Part shown: one piece after another, positions 34,161 to 42,517 of the stretch
How positions within the stretch are numbered: position 1 is the first letter of the stretch
Layout: the number at the start of each line of letters is the position of its first letter
Origin: Fervidobacterium sp. UBA5837
Lineage (GTDB): Bacteria; Thermotogota; Thermotogae; Thermotogales; Fervidobacteriaceae
DNA: 64,000 nucleotides
NCBI GenBank assembly: GCA_002432805.1
Contig: DJGV01000016.1
Span: forward strand, 356,486 to 420,485
Direction of reading: 5' to 3'
Position numbers and translations under genes: made by a program
The notes under the pieces: generated by a model
What the model saw: the letters and a program-made list of their open reading frames with translations, nothing else
What the model was told of the DNA's origin: nothing
Databases searched by the model: none

Positions 34161-35189
34161 ATGGCAAAGATAAAGTCTGTGAAGTTCAAATTGAATGAAT
34201 TTCAATATTTTAGGCCGTTCCACATAACAAACAGTGTGTCTTACAGCTCGCAAAACATCGAAGTTGCAATCGAACTTGAAAACGGTGTAGTTGGATATGG
34301 TGAGGCCTCACCATCGTTTAGAGTTAACGGGGAGAAAGTTGCGGCAGTCATAGGTCTGGAAGGTACGGTAAGCGAGATGATCGTTGGAATGGATGTAAGG
34401 AATTACAGGCAGATCTTAGACGTCACAGATAAACTTTTTGCTGCACCGAGTATAAAAGCAGCAGTGCAATACGGTGTGCTTGATGCATTCAGTGAAGAAA
34501 TTGGTGTTCCCGTGTATCAGATTCTTGGTGGTGCTAAAACAAAGATCGAAACTGACCAGACAATGAGCATTGGCACGATAGAAGAGAGGATCAACGAAGC
34601 AAGGAGTATCGTTGAAAAAGGGCACAACGTTATAAAGATAAAGGTTGGCGAGAATTTGCAAGAAGACATACAAGCACTCATCGCAATCAGCCAGATTACG
34701 AGAGGTTGCAAATACATCGTCGATGCAAATATGGGATACACTCCAAAGCAAGCGGTAAAATTCGTAACAGAAATATACAGAGCAGGGGTAGATATATCAG
34801 TTTTTGAGCAACCGGTCGGTATGCACGATATCGATGGACTAAAGTATGTCAGATGGAATTCACCATTTCCAATTGCAGCAGATGAGAGTGCAAAAAGCAA
34901 ATACGACGTCATGAAACTTATAAAAGAAGAAGCAGTGGATTACATAAACATCAAATTGATGAAATCTGGCATAAGTGATGCATTGGCAATCGTTGAGATG
35001 GTAAAGGCAGCCAATTTAAAACTCATGATCGGGTGCATGGGAGAATCTAGCCTTGGAATCAATCAAAGTGTCCATTTTGCACTTGGAACAGGTGCGTTCG
35101 ATTTTCATGATTTGGATAGTCCATTGATGCTCAAAGAAGGCACATTCAGAGGCAAGTATAAAGTTGATGTACCATACTATTACGTTTGA
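34161..35189 (+). CDS. L-Ala-D/L-Glu epimerase (dipeptide epimerase, enolase superfamily)
   Basis: Cytosolic enzyme of 342 aa that inverts the second residue of dipeptides such as L-Ala-D-Glu, allowing muropeptide recycling. Muconate-lactonizing-enzyme signatures are complete: the K-x-K base in VIKIKVG near 158-164, Mg ligands in VDAN near 187, FEQP near 215 and ADES near 241, and the second lysine in NIKLMKSG near 265. The late DLDSPL motif near 325 positions the dipeptide. A Thermotoga maritima homologue has been shown to be this epimerase. It lies 58 bp after the transglutaminase gene; the pair may be one operon. Confidence 0.9.
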   Translation: MAKIKSVKFKLNEFQYFRPFHITNSVSYSSQNIEVAIELENGVVGYGEASPSFRVNGEKVAAVIGLEGTVSEMIVGMDVRNYRQILDVTDKLFAAPSIKAAVQYGVLDAFSEEIGVPVYQILGGAKTKIETDQTMSIGTIEERINEARSIVEKGHNVIKIKVGENLQEDIQALIAISQITRGCKYIVDANMGYTPKQAVKFVTEIYRAGVDISVFEQPVGMHDIDGLKYVRWNSPFPIAADESAKSKYDVMKLIKEEAVDYINIKLMKSGISDALAIVEMVKAANLKLMIGCMGESSLGINQSVHFALGTGAFDFHDLDSPLMLKEGTFRGKYKVDVPYYYV

Positions 35190-35274
35190 TTGTATTTAAT
35201 CTATCTAATTAGAGTTCAAAGCTATGTGAGAAAGTTTGTTAAATTATGTCTTAGTCTCATGGAAAATTATTAAC

Positions 35275-35304
35275 TTGTGAGAATCTGCGTTTCCATGATA
35301 TAAT
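35275..35304 (+). promoter_or_regulatory. Sigma-A promoter of the iron-type ABC operon
   Basis: TTGTGA (35275-35280), 18 bp, perfect TATAAT (35299-35304), 52 bp before the binding-protein start. Confidence 0.6.
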
Positions 35305-35356
35305 TTTTTTGAAGATAGGTACGAATGCAAATAAACACTGGAGGAGGTGGAAAGGT

Positions 35357-36343
35357 ATGAAAAAGGTACTACTCACAGTTTTTGTTCTGTGCATTTCTAT
35401 TTTGAGCTTTTCGGCAAATTACGTAAATGTCTACACAACGCTCGAAGAACCGCTTGCAAAGGCGCTTTTCGATGAATTCCAGAAAGAAACAGGTATAAAG
35501 GTGAATTGGGTAAGATTATCAACAGGTGAGGTTATTACAAGACTGGAAGCAGAAAAGAACAACCCTCAGGCTTCAATTTGGGTTGGTGGAGTTGGTGTAT
35601 ACCATGTTGAGGCAAAACTAAAGGGGTACACAACATCGTACAAAGCACCGTACAGTCAATTCATAGATGCAAAATTCAAAGATCCTGAAGGATATTGGAT
35701 AGGGTTGTACGTTGGTCCGTTGGCATTTGCGACAAACAAGAACAGGGCAAAAGAGTTAGGGATAACACCACCAACAAGCTGGGCAGATTTACTAAAACCT
35801 GAGTACAAAGGCATGATCAGAATGGCAGACCCAAATACATCTGGAACTGCATACAACGTAATCACCACTATGATCAACATTTACAAGAGGGACGAAAACA
35901 AAGCATTTGATTACATGAAGAAACTTGATGTAAATGTTAATATGTACACGAAATCTGGTTCAGCGCCTGGAAAAGATTGTGCAATAGGTGAGACCCCAAT
36001 AGCAATTGGATATCTGCACGATTTAATCAAATTGCAAAAAGAAGGAGCTCCGATCGTCATTACGCTTCCAACCGACGGTTCAGGATATGAAATCGCGGCC
36101 ATGTCACTTATCAAAGGTGGAAAAGAACCACTCGAAGCAAAAAAGCTATATAACTGGATACTCGGTGATAAAGCACAATCAATCATCGCAAGTTGGTATG
36201 TGATACCGCTCTCACCAAAAACTCCAAAGAATAAGGTTGTTTACAAATTGGAAGATATAAACCTTATCCAACAAGATTTACTTTGGGAAGCACAGAATAG
36301 AGAGAGGTTAGTCGACAAATGGAAGAAAGAAATTGGAAGATAA
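35357..36343 (+). CDS. Extracellular solute-binding protein, Fe(III)/FbpA-like ABC family
   Basis: Exported receptor of 328 aa: signal peptide MKKVLLTVFVLCISILSFSA, then a type-II binding fold beginning NYVNVYTTLEEPLAKALFDEFQKETGIKV, the classic opening of FbpA/AfuA-like proteins. TPPTSWADLLKPEYKG near 130 and GYWIGLYVGPLAFATNK near 112 are family motifs. The iron-binding tyrosine pair of FbpA is not evident, so the ligand might be iron, a phosphonate, thiamine or another small anion. GGAGGAGG lies before the ATG at 35357. It overlaps the permease gene by 25 bp. Confidence 0.85.
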   Translation: MKKVLLTVFVLCISILSFSANYVNVYTTLEEPLAKALFDEFQKETGIKVNWVRLSTGEVITRLEAEKNNPQASIWVGGVGVYHVEAKLKGYTTSYKAPYSQFIDAKFKDPEGYWIGLYVGPLAFATNKNRAKELGITPPTSWADLLKPEYKGMIRMADPNTSGTAYNVITTMINIYKRDENKAFDYMKKLDVNVNMYTKSGSAPGKDCAIGETPIAIGYLHDLIKLQKEGAPIVITLPTDGSGYEIAAMSLIKGGKEPLEAKKLYNWILGDKAQSIIASWYVIPLSPKTPKNKVVYKLEDINLIQQDLLWEAQNRERLVDKWKKEIGR

Positions 36344-38457
36344 TAAAATTCATATTAGTAGTTGCTGTAGTATTTGTAGTACTATTTTGGGTTAGAACAA
36401 CTATCAGAAATGAATTCTCCCGCTTATCACGGGAGAATTCATTAAAATTAGCGAGATCTGTTGCCTCTGTAGACCCGGATTTATTGAATGAGAAATTCCC
36501 AGAAATCTACTATTACATTTCTTATTTCGATGGAAGGGAAAATGAGAATGTAAAGGTCTCACAACTTCTCAAAAAACTACCGGATTATGAATACGGTCAA
36601 GAAAATGCGATGTACGAAGAATTCTACATCTCAAATCAGACAGTGAGGTTCAATGGTAAGGAATATTTCGCAATATTTGCTCCTGTCTATAAAGACTACG
36701 AAGTTATAGGTGTCATGGTACAGTTGCACGATGCAGAAAACACCCTAAAGCTTCTTAGAACCGTAGATATCATGTTTCTAATTGTCTTTGTGCTTTTTGT
36801 TATTGCATTTGCAGTTGGAACGTTCTCAATTGACCCCGTTACTACCTATGCAATAATCATAACCTTTGCAGTTGCATTGACATTTGTAGTTTATCCTCTG
36901 TACGAAGCTGTGAAGCTCACATTTGCAAGGACTGGTACTTTTACATTCGATGTATGGAAGACAGTACTAACAGAAACATCATATCTTAAGTCATTCGGTA
37001 ACAGTATATTACTCGGTGTTTTAACTGCGACTGTCTCAACTGTTGTTGGTTTTTTATTTGCGTTTGTGGTAACGAGAACTACCATAAGAGGGAAGAAGTT
37101 CGTCTCGCTTATGGCCAATTTGCCGATGATATCACCACCATTTTCACTCACACTCTCTTTGATACTTCTATTTGGTTCTAACGGACTTATCACAAAGCAG
37201 CTTTTGAACCTCAAATGGGATATATACGGTTTGGACGGTCTTGTGATCTCTCAAACGATGAGTATGTTCCCGATTGCATATTTGACGATGTTGGGAGTGT
37301 TAGAATCGATAGATAGTACTCTCGAAGAAGCTTCTATGAACCTTGGTGCAAGTAGATGGAAAGTTTTTAGAACTGTGACATTCCCACTGGCAGCACCTGG
37401 ATTGTTTAGTTCTTGGCTATTAGTTTTCACAAACTCGATAGCAGACTTTGCAAATCCATTGATGCTCGGTGGAAAGTTCAATGTTTTATCCGTTACGGCA
37501 TATCTTGAAGTAACGGGTATGAATAGGCTCGATAGAGGTGCTGTACTATCACTTTTACTCTTGTTACCGACGATGACAGCTTTCTATCTGCAAAGGTACA
37601 TAGTAAACAAGAAATCATATGTCACTGTCACTGGGAAACCTAGTGGTAGGATCGTGGAAATAGTCAGTCCTGGGGTAAAGAAGACGCTCAGCATAGTTGT
37701 ATACGTGATAGCCATATTTCTCGTAGCACTCTACTCTACGATCTTCATGGGCTGCTTTGTGAAAAACTGGGGAGTTGATTATTCGTTCACGCTTTCAAAT
37801 ATAGTAGAAGCACTCCAGCGAGGAAAGGATGCATTGCTTGATACAACAATTTTGGCTGCTATCGCTATGCCGATAGCTGGTGTTTTTGCCATGGTGGTTG
37901 CATTCCTTTTTGTGCGAAAGAAGTTTCCTGGGAAGAGATTACTTCAAGGACTCGTACTTTTGCCATTTTCTATTCCTGGAACGTTGATCGGTATAAGCTA
38001 CGTGATAGCATTTAATAAACCTCCGTTAATACTAGTCGGTACAGCAGCCATCATCGTAATAAATTATATCATCAGGGAATTACCAGTAGGCGTAGAAGGT
38101 GGAGTTGCAACGTTGAAGCAAATAGATCCATCGATAGAGGAAGCTGCTCAAAACCTTGGAGCAAATCCTCAGACTGTATTCTCAACCATCATACTACCGC
38201 TGATAAGGCCCGCATTCATATCAAGCCTGTCGTATACCTTTGTACGTGCGATGACAGCAGTAAGCGCGGTTGTATTTCTTGTATCGGCACAATGGTATCA
38301 CATAACACTGCAGATATACAATTTCTCAGAAAATCTCAGATTTGGACTTGCAAGCGTACTTTCTTCCGTGCTTATAATAATTATCCTAACAGTGTTTGGT
38401 CTTCTCAGACTGTTTGTTAGAAAGAGCGAGTATCTAGAAAAGACGATAATAAGTTGA
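36319..38457 (+). CDS. ABC transporter permease, fused double-domain FbpB/ThiP type, with extra extracytoplasmic domain
   Basis: Inner-membrane permease of 712 aa. Two permease halves each carry an EAA loop (EEASMNLGASRWKVFRTVTFPLAAPG near 335-360 and EEAAQNLGANPQTVFSTIILPLIRP near 610-634), as in FbpB/SfuB. Unusually, the N-terminus has one helix (residues 8-25), about 125 hydrophilic residues outside the membrane, then another helix (151-172) before the first permease half begins. That extra domain could sense or hold substrate. The gene overlaps the binding-protein gene, and a strong inverted repeat lies within its first 120 bp. Confidence 0.85.
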   Translation: MEERNWKIIKFILVVAVVFVVLFWVRTTIRNEFSRLSRENSLKLARSVASVDPDLLNEKFPEIYYYISYFDGRENENVKVSQLLKKLPDYEYGQENAMYEEFYISNQTVRFNGKEYFAIFAPVYKDYEVIGVMVQLHDAENTLKLLRTVDIMFLIVFVLFVIAFAVGTFSIDPVTTYAIIITFAVALTFVVYPLYEAVKLTFARTGTFTFDVWKTVLTETSYLKSFGNSILLGVLTATVSTVVGFLFAFVVTRTTIRGKKFVSLMANLPMISPPFSLTLSLILLFGSNGLITKQLLNLKWDIYGLDGLVISQTMSMFPIAYLTMLGVLESIDSTLEEASMNLGASRWKVFRTVTFPLAAPGLFSSWLLVFTNSIADFANPLMLGGKFNVLSVTAYLEVTGMNRLDRGAVLSLLLLLPTMTAFYLQRYIVNKKSYVTVTGKPSGRIVEIVSPGVKKTLSIVVYVIAIFLVALYSTIFMGCFVKNWGVDYSFTLSNIVEALQRGKDALLDTTILAAIAMPIAGVFAMVVAFLFVRKKFPGKRLLQGLVLLPFSIPGTLIGISYVIAFNKPPLILVGTAAIIVINYIIRELPVGVEGGVATLKQIDPSIEEAAQNLGANPQTVFSTIILPLIRPAFISSLSYTFVRAMTAVSAVVFLVSAQWYHITLQIYNFSENLRFGLASVLSSVLIIIILTVFGLLRLFVRKSEYLEKTIIS
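36409..36443 (+). repeat. 14-bp perfect inverted repeat inside the permease 5' coding region
   Basis: AATGAATTCTCCCG (36409-36422) is mirrored by CGGGAGAATTCATT (36430-36443) around the loop CTTATCA. It begins 66 bp after the binding-protein stop codon and would form a very stable RNA hairpin. No T-run follows, so it looks more like a block to 3' exonucleases than a terminator. Confidence 0.7.
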
Positions 38458-38521
38458 ATAACAGATTTTTCGAATTTGTTCGAATAGTTTATAAAGAAGC
38501 CATCAAAAGTGAGGGATAAGT

Positions 38522-39595
38522 GTGAAACAAGTCACGCTGAAGATAGAGAACATCTCTAAGATATTCAAGGATTACAAAGGTAACGAGGTACGAGCTGTAG
38601 ACAACATAACATTCGATATAAAACCAGGGGAGTTTGTTACCCTTCTTGGCCCATCTGGTTGTGGAAAAACGACAACACTGAGGATGATCGCAGGCTTTGA
38701 AAAGCCTACCGATGGAAGAATACTCATCAACGATGTGAATGTCGTTGAAATTCCACCTTGGAAAAGAGATACTGCAATGGTATTCCAGAGTTACGGACTT
38801 TTTCCACACATGAATGTGGGAGATAATGTCGCTTACGGATTGAAGATGAGGAAGTTACCAAAAGAAGAGAGCCAGAGACGTGTTTCAGAGATATTAAGGA
38901 TTGTTGGATTAGAAGGTTTCGAGAATAGACCACCATCGAGTTTGTCTGGTGGACAGCAACAGAGAATAGCACTTGCAAGAGCACTAGTAGTGGAGCCATC
39001 AGTTTTGCTATTCGATGAACCTCTTTCAAATCTTGACGTACTGTTGAGAGAACAGATGAGAGTGGAAATAAAGAGAATACAAAAGGAAGTTGGCATTACG
39101 GCAGTGTACGTTACACACGATAGGACAGAGGCACTTACACTATCGGACAAGATAGTGCTTATGAAAAGTGGTAAGATCGAGCAAATTGGGAGTGCAGAAG
39201 ATGTCTATGAAAGACCACTGAATAGATTTGTTGCAGAATTCATGGGAAAGATAAATTTTGTCCCCGTTGAAGTACTTGAGATAGTAAAGGATGAAACCGT
39301 AGTTAAATTGAAAAATAGGACTTACAAAATACCATCTCTACCAACTGCTTACTCAGATAATTACGTATTGGGATGCAGACCTGAAGCAATGAGAATTACC
39401 ACAGATGGTCCCATCGATGGAAAAATAAAGACCATTGTGTACATGGGGAATTTTTCAGAGTATTACGTAGACACAGAGTACGGCGAGGTCATGATAAAAG
39501 TCAATCCACCATTCGATAAAGCACTTTTAGAGGGAAAAAATGTCAAGATCGATATAGTACCAGAAATTGTTAAAGTGATACCTGATAGAGAATAG
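38522..39595 (+). CDS. ABC transporter ATP-binding protein, PotA/FbpC type
   Basis: 357-aa ATPase that energises the neighbouring permease. Walker A GPSGCGKTT at residues 41-49, signature LSGGQQQRIALARAL near 141, Walker B VLLFDEPLSNLD near 161 and the switch His in VTHDRTEAL near 197 are all intact. Residues 240-357 form the C-terminal TOBE/OB regulatory domain typical of CUT1/FbpC ATPases. The GTG start follows GTGAGGGATAAG, 64 bp after the permease. A bidirectional terminator closes the operon. Confidence 0.92.
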   Translation: MKQVTLKIENISKIFKDYKGNEVRAVDNITFDIKPGEFVTLLGPSGCGKTTTLRMIAGFEKPTDGRILINDVNVVEIPPWKRDTAMVFQSYGLFPHMNVGDNVAYGLKMRKLPKEESQRRVSEILRIVGLEGFENRPPSSLSGGQQQRIALARALVVEPSVLLFDEPLSNLDVLLREQMRVEIKRIQKEVGITAVYVTHDRTEALTLSDKIVLMKSGKIEQIGSAEDVYERPLNRFVAEFMGKINFVPVEVLEIVKDETVVKLKNRTYKIPSLPTAYSDNYVLGCRPEAMRITTDGPIDGKIKTIVYMGNFSEYYVDTEYGEVMIKVNPPFDKALLEGKNVKIDIVPEIVKVIPDRE

Positions 39596-39631
39596 ACAAC
39601 TTCTAACTTTATAATTAAAAGAGTCAAAATG

Positions 39632-39657
39632 AAAAGTGGCGGATAACCGCCACTTTT
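39632..39657. terminator. Bidirectional terminator between convergent ABC operons
   Basis: AAAAGTGGCGG (39632-39642) and CCGCCACTTTT (39647-39657) form an 11-bp perfect stem with loop ATAA. T-runs lie on the 3' side of both strands, serving the iron-type operon on the plus strand and oppC on the minus strand. Confidence 0.88.
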
Positions 39658-39660
39658 CTA

Positions 39661-39687
39661 TTGATGATATTGATGATATTGATGATA
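39661..39687. repeat. 9-bp tandem repeat TTGATGATA, three copies
   Basis: Three perfect head-to-tail copies directly after the terminator and just downstream of oppC. Probably slippage-derived; no function is evident. Confidence 0.7.
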
Positions 39688-39705
39688 AAGATTGCAATCA
39701 TCACA

Positions 39706-41421
39706 TTATCCAAGTGCTCTTGGGTCTATTGCATCTCTCAAACCATCACCTACAAAATTAAAAGCAAGCACAACGATGAATATAAATGCACCTGGTATGA
39801 GCAGCCATGGAGCGTTCTCAAGTATATACACGTCCTGAGCAGCAGTTAACATGTTTCCCCAAGATGCAGATGGTTCTCTGATACCAAGTCCAAGGTACGA
39901 AAGACCTGCCTCACCAAGGATGTATCCTGGAATTGAGAGCGTGGAACTAACTATCAAATAAGTTGCAAGATTTGGAATTATATGCCGCCACATGATTCTC
40001 ATGTCAGGATACCCTAGCGCGATTGCAGCTTCAACATATTCCCTTTGCCTTTCCGCAAGTATCTGTCCTCTGACGATCCTTGCCCTTCCTGGCCAGCCAA
40101 GAAATGCCAATATGAATATCAAGAGCATGTACGTTTGAGAACTTGGTAAATCAACTGGCAAAACTGCGCGAAGCAATAGTAACAGATAAAAACCTGGAAT
40201 CGCCATAAGTATCTCACATATCCTCATTATCAACTCATCGACAAGCCCACCATAGAAACCCGCTATTCCACCAAAGAGCAAAGAAAGTGCAAGTGTGACT
40301 GCAAGTCCTATGAATCCGATAGTCAAAGAGACTCTGGATGCAAATATAATCCTACTCCATACATCTCTTCCATAAACATCTGCACCAAATATGTTAAGTG
40401 ACACATATTGGTTATTATCGTAATTGTCAATGCCAAAAAGATGATAATGCAATGGTATCATCCAGAGTAAATAGCCAACTCTCTCTGGATCTGTGGAATC
40501 TGGGCCCCAACCTTTGACAAACCATTTTGCTGGATAGAATTTGTAATCATACGAAACGACTTTTGCCTCATCCGTTGAAATCATGTATTCGTTGAAGTCA
40601 TCATCGTAATACTTTATACCAACGAGTTCCTTTTCGAATTTGACTTGTGTAAGCCTATCCATTGCTTCTTGTTCACTGGTAGTGAAGAAGCCGATCTTCC
40701 AACCCTCGTTTTGGGCAACGATTGACCTTGCAGTTCTTGAGTTAGTTATCGTGACATTTTTCCCTTCCGTAATTACTTTGTCATCCACTTCAAAAACAAG
40801 CGATTCAACATCTTCTGTTTCATCTTTGTACTCTTTCCACTCACCGTCTATATTCGCATATGCCTTCGTTCTTACTACAAGCCTTATAGAGTTTGCTAGT
40901 ACAAACTTATCATCGAGCGTTCTACCTTTAGGAAGGTATTTTGGAACTATCGTGCCATCCTCTTTTATCTGAACTACACTTTTATCGATGATGGCCAATT
41001 CTCTACCATCGTTGTATTGCACTTTTATCCTACTTGGGAAAAGTCTACTTTTGAACGTTCTTGTGTAGTCTATATCTATATAGCTATCTTCAGGAAGCAC
41101 ATAGGGCATCATCTTCGCACTAAGATCTGCAACATTATAGCTCGTCAAAAGTTTAGTTGGCTGCTTCAAAGAATGATTCAAATTTTGGGTAAACGGATTG
41201 TATGGTGCCAAAAAATCTGCAAAGATCATTGCAATGTACATCACTATGAGTATCCACATACCAACCATTGCAAGTCTGTTTTTTCTAAATGCACGCCACA
41301 TCAATTGCCCACGACTTAAGTATACCTCTTCAAAATCTACATTTTCCTCGCTTGGAGTAGTGACTTGTTGATTTTGTTCTCCATTATTCAACTTTTTCTT
41401 ATCTTTATCTTCTTTACTCAT
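39706..41421 (-). CDS. oppC: Oligopeptide ABC transporter permease, OppC/DppC type, with large periplasmic insert
   Basis: Inner-membrane permease of 571 aa, against about 300 for ordinary OppC. A charged cytoplasmic N-terminus (1-50) precedes the first helix (51-72, MVGMWILIVMYIAMIFADF). About 250 hydrophilic residues (80-328) then lie outside before the usual GADVYGRDVWSRIIFASRVSL near 346-366. The remaining five helices and the EAA loop (EAAIALGYPDMRIMWRHIIPN near 467-488) are normal. The insert is rich in beta-type, Tyr/Asp/Lys-containing sequence and may help hold the peptide or the binding protein. Last gene of the oppDFABC operon. Confidence 0.88.
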   Translation of the reverse strand: MSKEDKDKKKLNNGEQNQQVTTPSEENVDFEEVYLSRGQLMWRAFRKNRLAMVGMWILIVMYIAMIFADFLAPYNPFTQNLNHSLKQPTKLLTSYNVADLSAKMMPYVLPEDSYIDIDYTRTFKSRLFPSRIKVQYNDGRELAIIDKSVVQIKEDGTIVPKYLPKGRTLDDKFVLANSIRLVVRTKAYANIDGEWKEYKDETEDVESLVFEVDDKVITEGKNVTITNSRTARSIVAQNEGWKIGFFTTSEQEAMDRLTQVKFEKELVGIKYYDDDFNEYMISTDEAKVVSYDYKFYPAKWFVKGWGPDSTDPERVGYLLWMIPLHYHLFGIDNYDNNQYVSLNIFGADVYGRDVWSRIIFASRVSLTIGFIGLAVTLALSLLFGGIAGFYGGLVDELIMRICEILMAIPGFYLLLLLRAVLPVDLPSSQTYMLLIFILAFLGWPGRARIVRGQILAERQREYVEAAIALGYPDMRIMWRHIIPNLATYLIVSSTLSIPGYILGEAGLSYLGLGIREPSASWGNMLTAAQDVYILENAPWLLIPGAFIFIVVLAFNFVGDGLRDAIDPRALG

Positions 41422-41438
41422 TTCTATTCAAGCCCTCC

Positions 41439-42410
41439 TTATTCGTATCTAATTCTTGGATCTACTGCAGCTAGCAAGATATCGCCGATGAGATTTCCAA
41501 TAACTAGAAGCACCGTGCTGATGACTGTACTTGCCATGACAACATAGTAGTCTTTCTGTAGAAGAGCTTGATACGTTAATCTACCTAATCCAGGCCAAGA
41601 GAATATAGTCTCCGTAATGACTGCGCCGCTCAAAAGGTCAGCTAAGCTCGCTCCAAATATAGTTATAAGTGGGTTTATAGCATTCCTTAAAGCGTGTCTA
41701 TATATGACAACCCTTTCGGGCATTCCTTTCGCTCTTGCAAATTCAACGTAATCTTCGTTCATAACGTCGAGCAGACTTCCTCTTTGGTACCTCATCAAGC
41801 CTGCGAAACTACCAAAGGTAAGTGTAAATGCTGGAAGTTGCAACCGCCAAAATATGTCTTTGAAAGCGCTCCAAACATCCATCTTTGCCGTTTCTGGGCT
41901 ATACAATCCTCCGATTGGAAACCAACCAGTTCGCGCTGCCATGTACAACAAAACAAGCGCAAGAAAGAACCCCGGAAGTGCCAATCCACTGAACGCAATA
42001 ACTGTGAGTATCTTATCCGTTGCCGTATACTTCTTCAATGCAGATACGATTCCTAATACAACACCAACAATCCAAGATATGACAAACGAGTATAGTGAGA
42101 GAACAAATGTTCCAAGTAACCTTTCTCCAATTAGATCAATTACGGGTCTCCTGTAATAAAAAGAGTATCCAAAATCAAACCTCACCAGCTTTCCCAACCA
42201 GTAAAAATACTGTACAACAGCTGGCTTATCTAATCCCAATTGCTTCTCCATTGCTTGCAACGTTTCTCTTGAAATAGAAGGATCCAATCTATATTGGTCA
42301 AGGAACGTTCCAGGTGATAATTGAATCAAGGTAAAAACTATGATCGTGATTATCCATAGTTCTGGAATCAATATTATCAATCTTCGGGCTATGTACTTAA
42401 CCAACCCCAC
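41439..42410 (-). CDS. oppB: Oligopeptide ABC transporter permease, OppB/DppB type
   Basis: Permease of 323 aa with six helices. The N-terminal RRLIILIPELWIITIIVFTLIQLSPG (residues 10-35) and the EAA loop EFARAKGMPERVVIYRHALRNA near 220-241 are standard for OppB/DppB. GAVITETIFSWPGLGRL near 264 is the other hallmark. It is 107 bp downstream of oppA, with a GC-rich hairpin between, and 17 bp upstream of oppC. Pairs with OppC to form the channel. Confidence 0.93.
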   Translation of the reverse strand: MGLVKYIARRLIILIPELWIITIIVFTLIQLSPGTFLDQYRLDPSISRETLQAMEKQLGLDKPAVVQYFYWLGKLVRFDFGYSFYYRRPVIDLIGERLLGTFVLSLYSFVISWIVGVVLGIVSALKKYTATDKILTVIAFSGLALPGFFLALVLLYMAARTGWFPIGGLYSPETAKMDVWSAFKDIFWRLQLPAFTLTFGSFAGLMRYQRGSLLDVMNEDYVEFARAKGMPERVVIYRHALRNAINPLITIFGASLADLLSGAVITETIFSWPGLGRLTYQALLQKDYYVVMASTVISTVLLVIGNLIGDILLAAVDPRIRYE

Positions 42411-42475
42411 TCACCTCTCCTTTAAGTTTGCAGACTCCAATTGTAAGGACACATTTGAGAATCAATTAAAATCAA

Positions 42476-42497
42476 TGGGCGGGCGAATGCCCGCCCA
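42476..42497 (-). terminator. GC hairpin between oppA and oppB
   Basis: On the minus strand GGGCGGGC-ATTC-GCCCGCCC (with a closing T-A pair) forms a nine-pair stem just after the oppA stop. It is followed by ATTGATTTTAATTG. Hairpins here commonly protect the binding-protein message or cut read-through into the permeases. Confidence 0.72.
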
Positions 42498-42517
42498 AAT
42501 GTTAGCTTTTAAAAAAT

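Noticed and set aside
39661..39849. 62-codon plus-strand frame over the TTGATGATA repeat
   Set aside because: It is antisense to the oppC 3' end, begins in a simple repeat and has no ribosome site.
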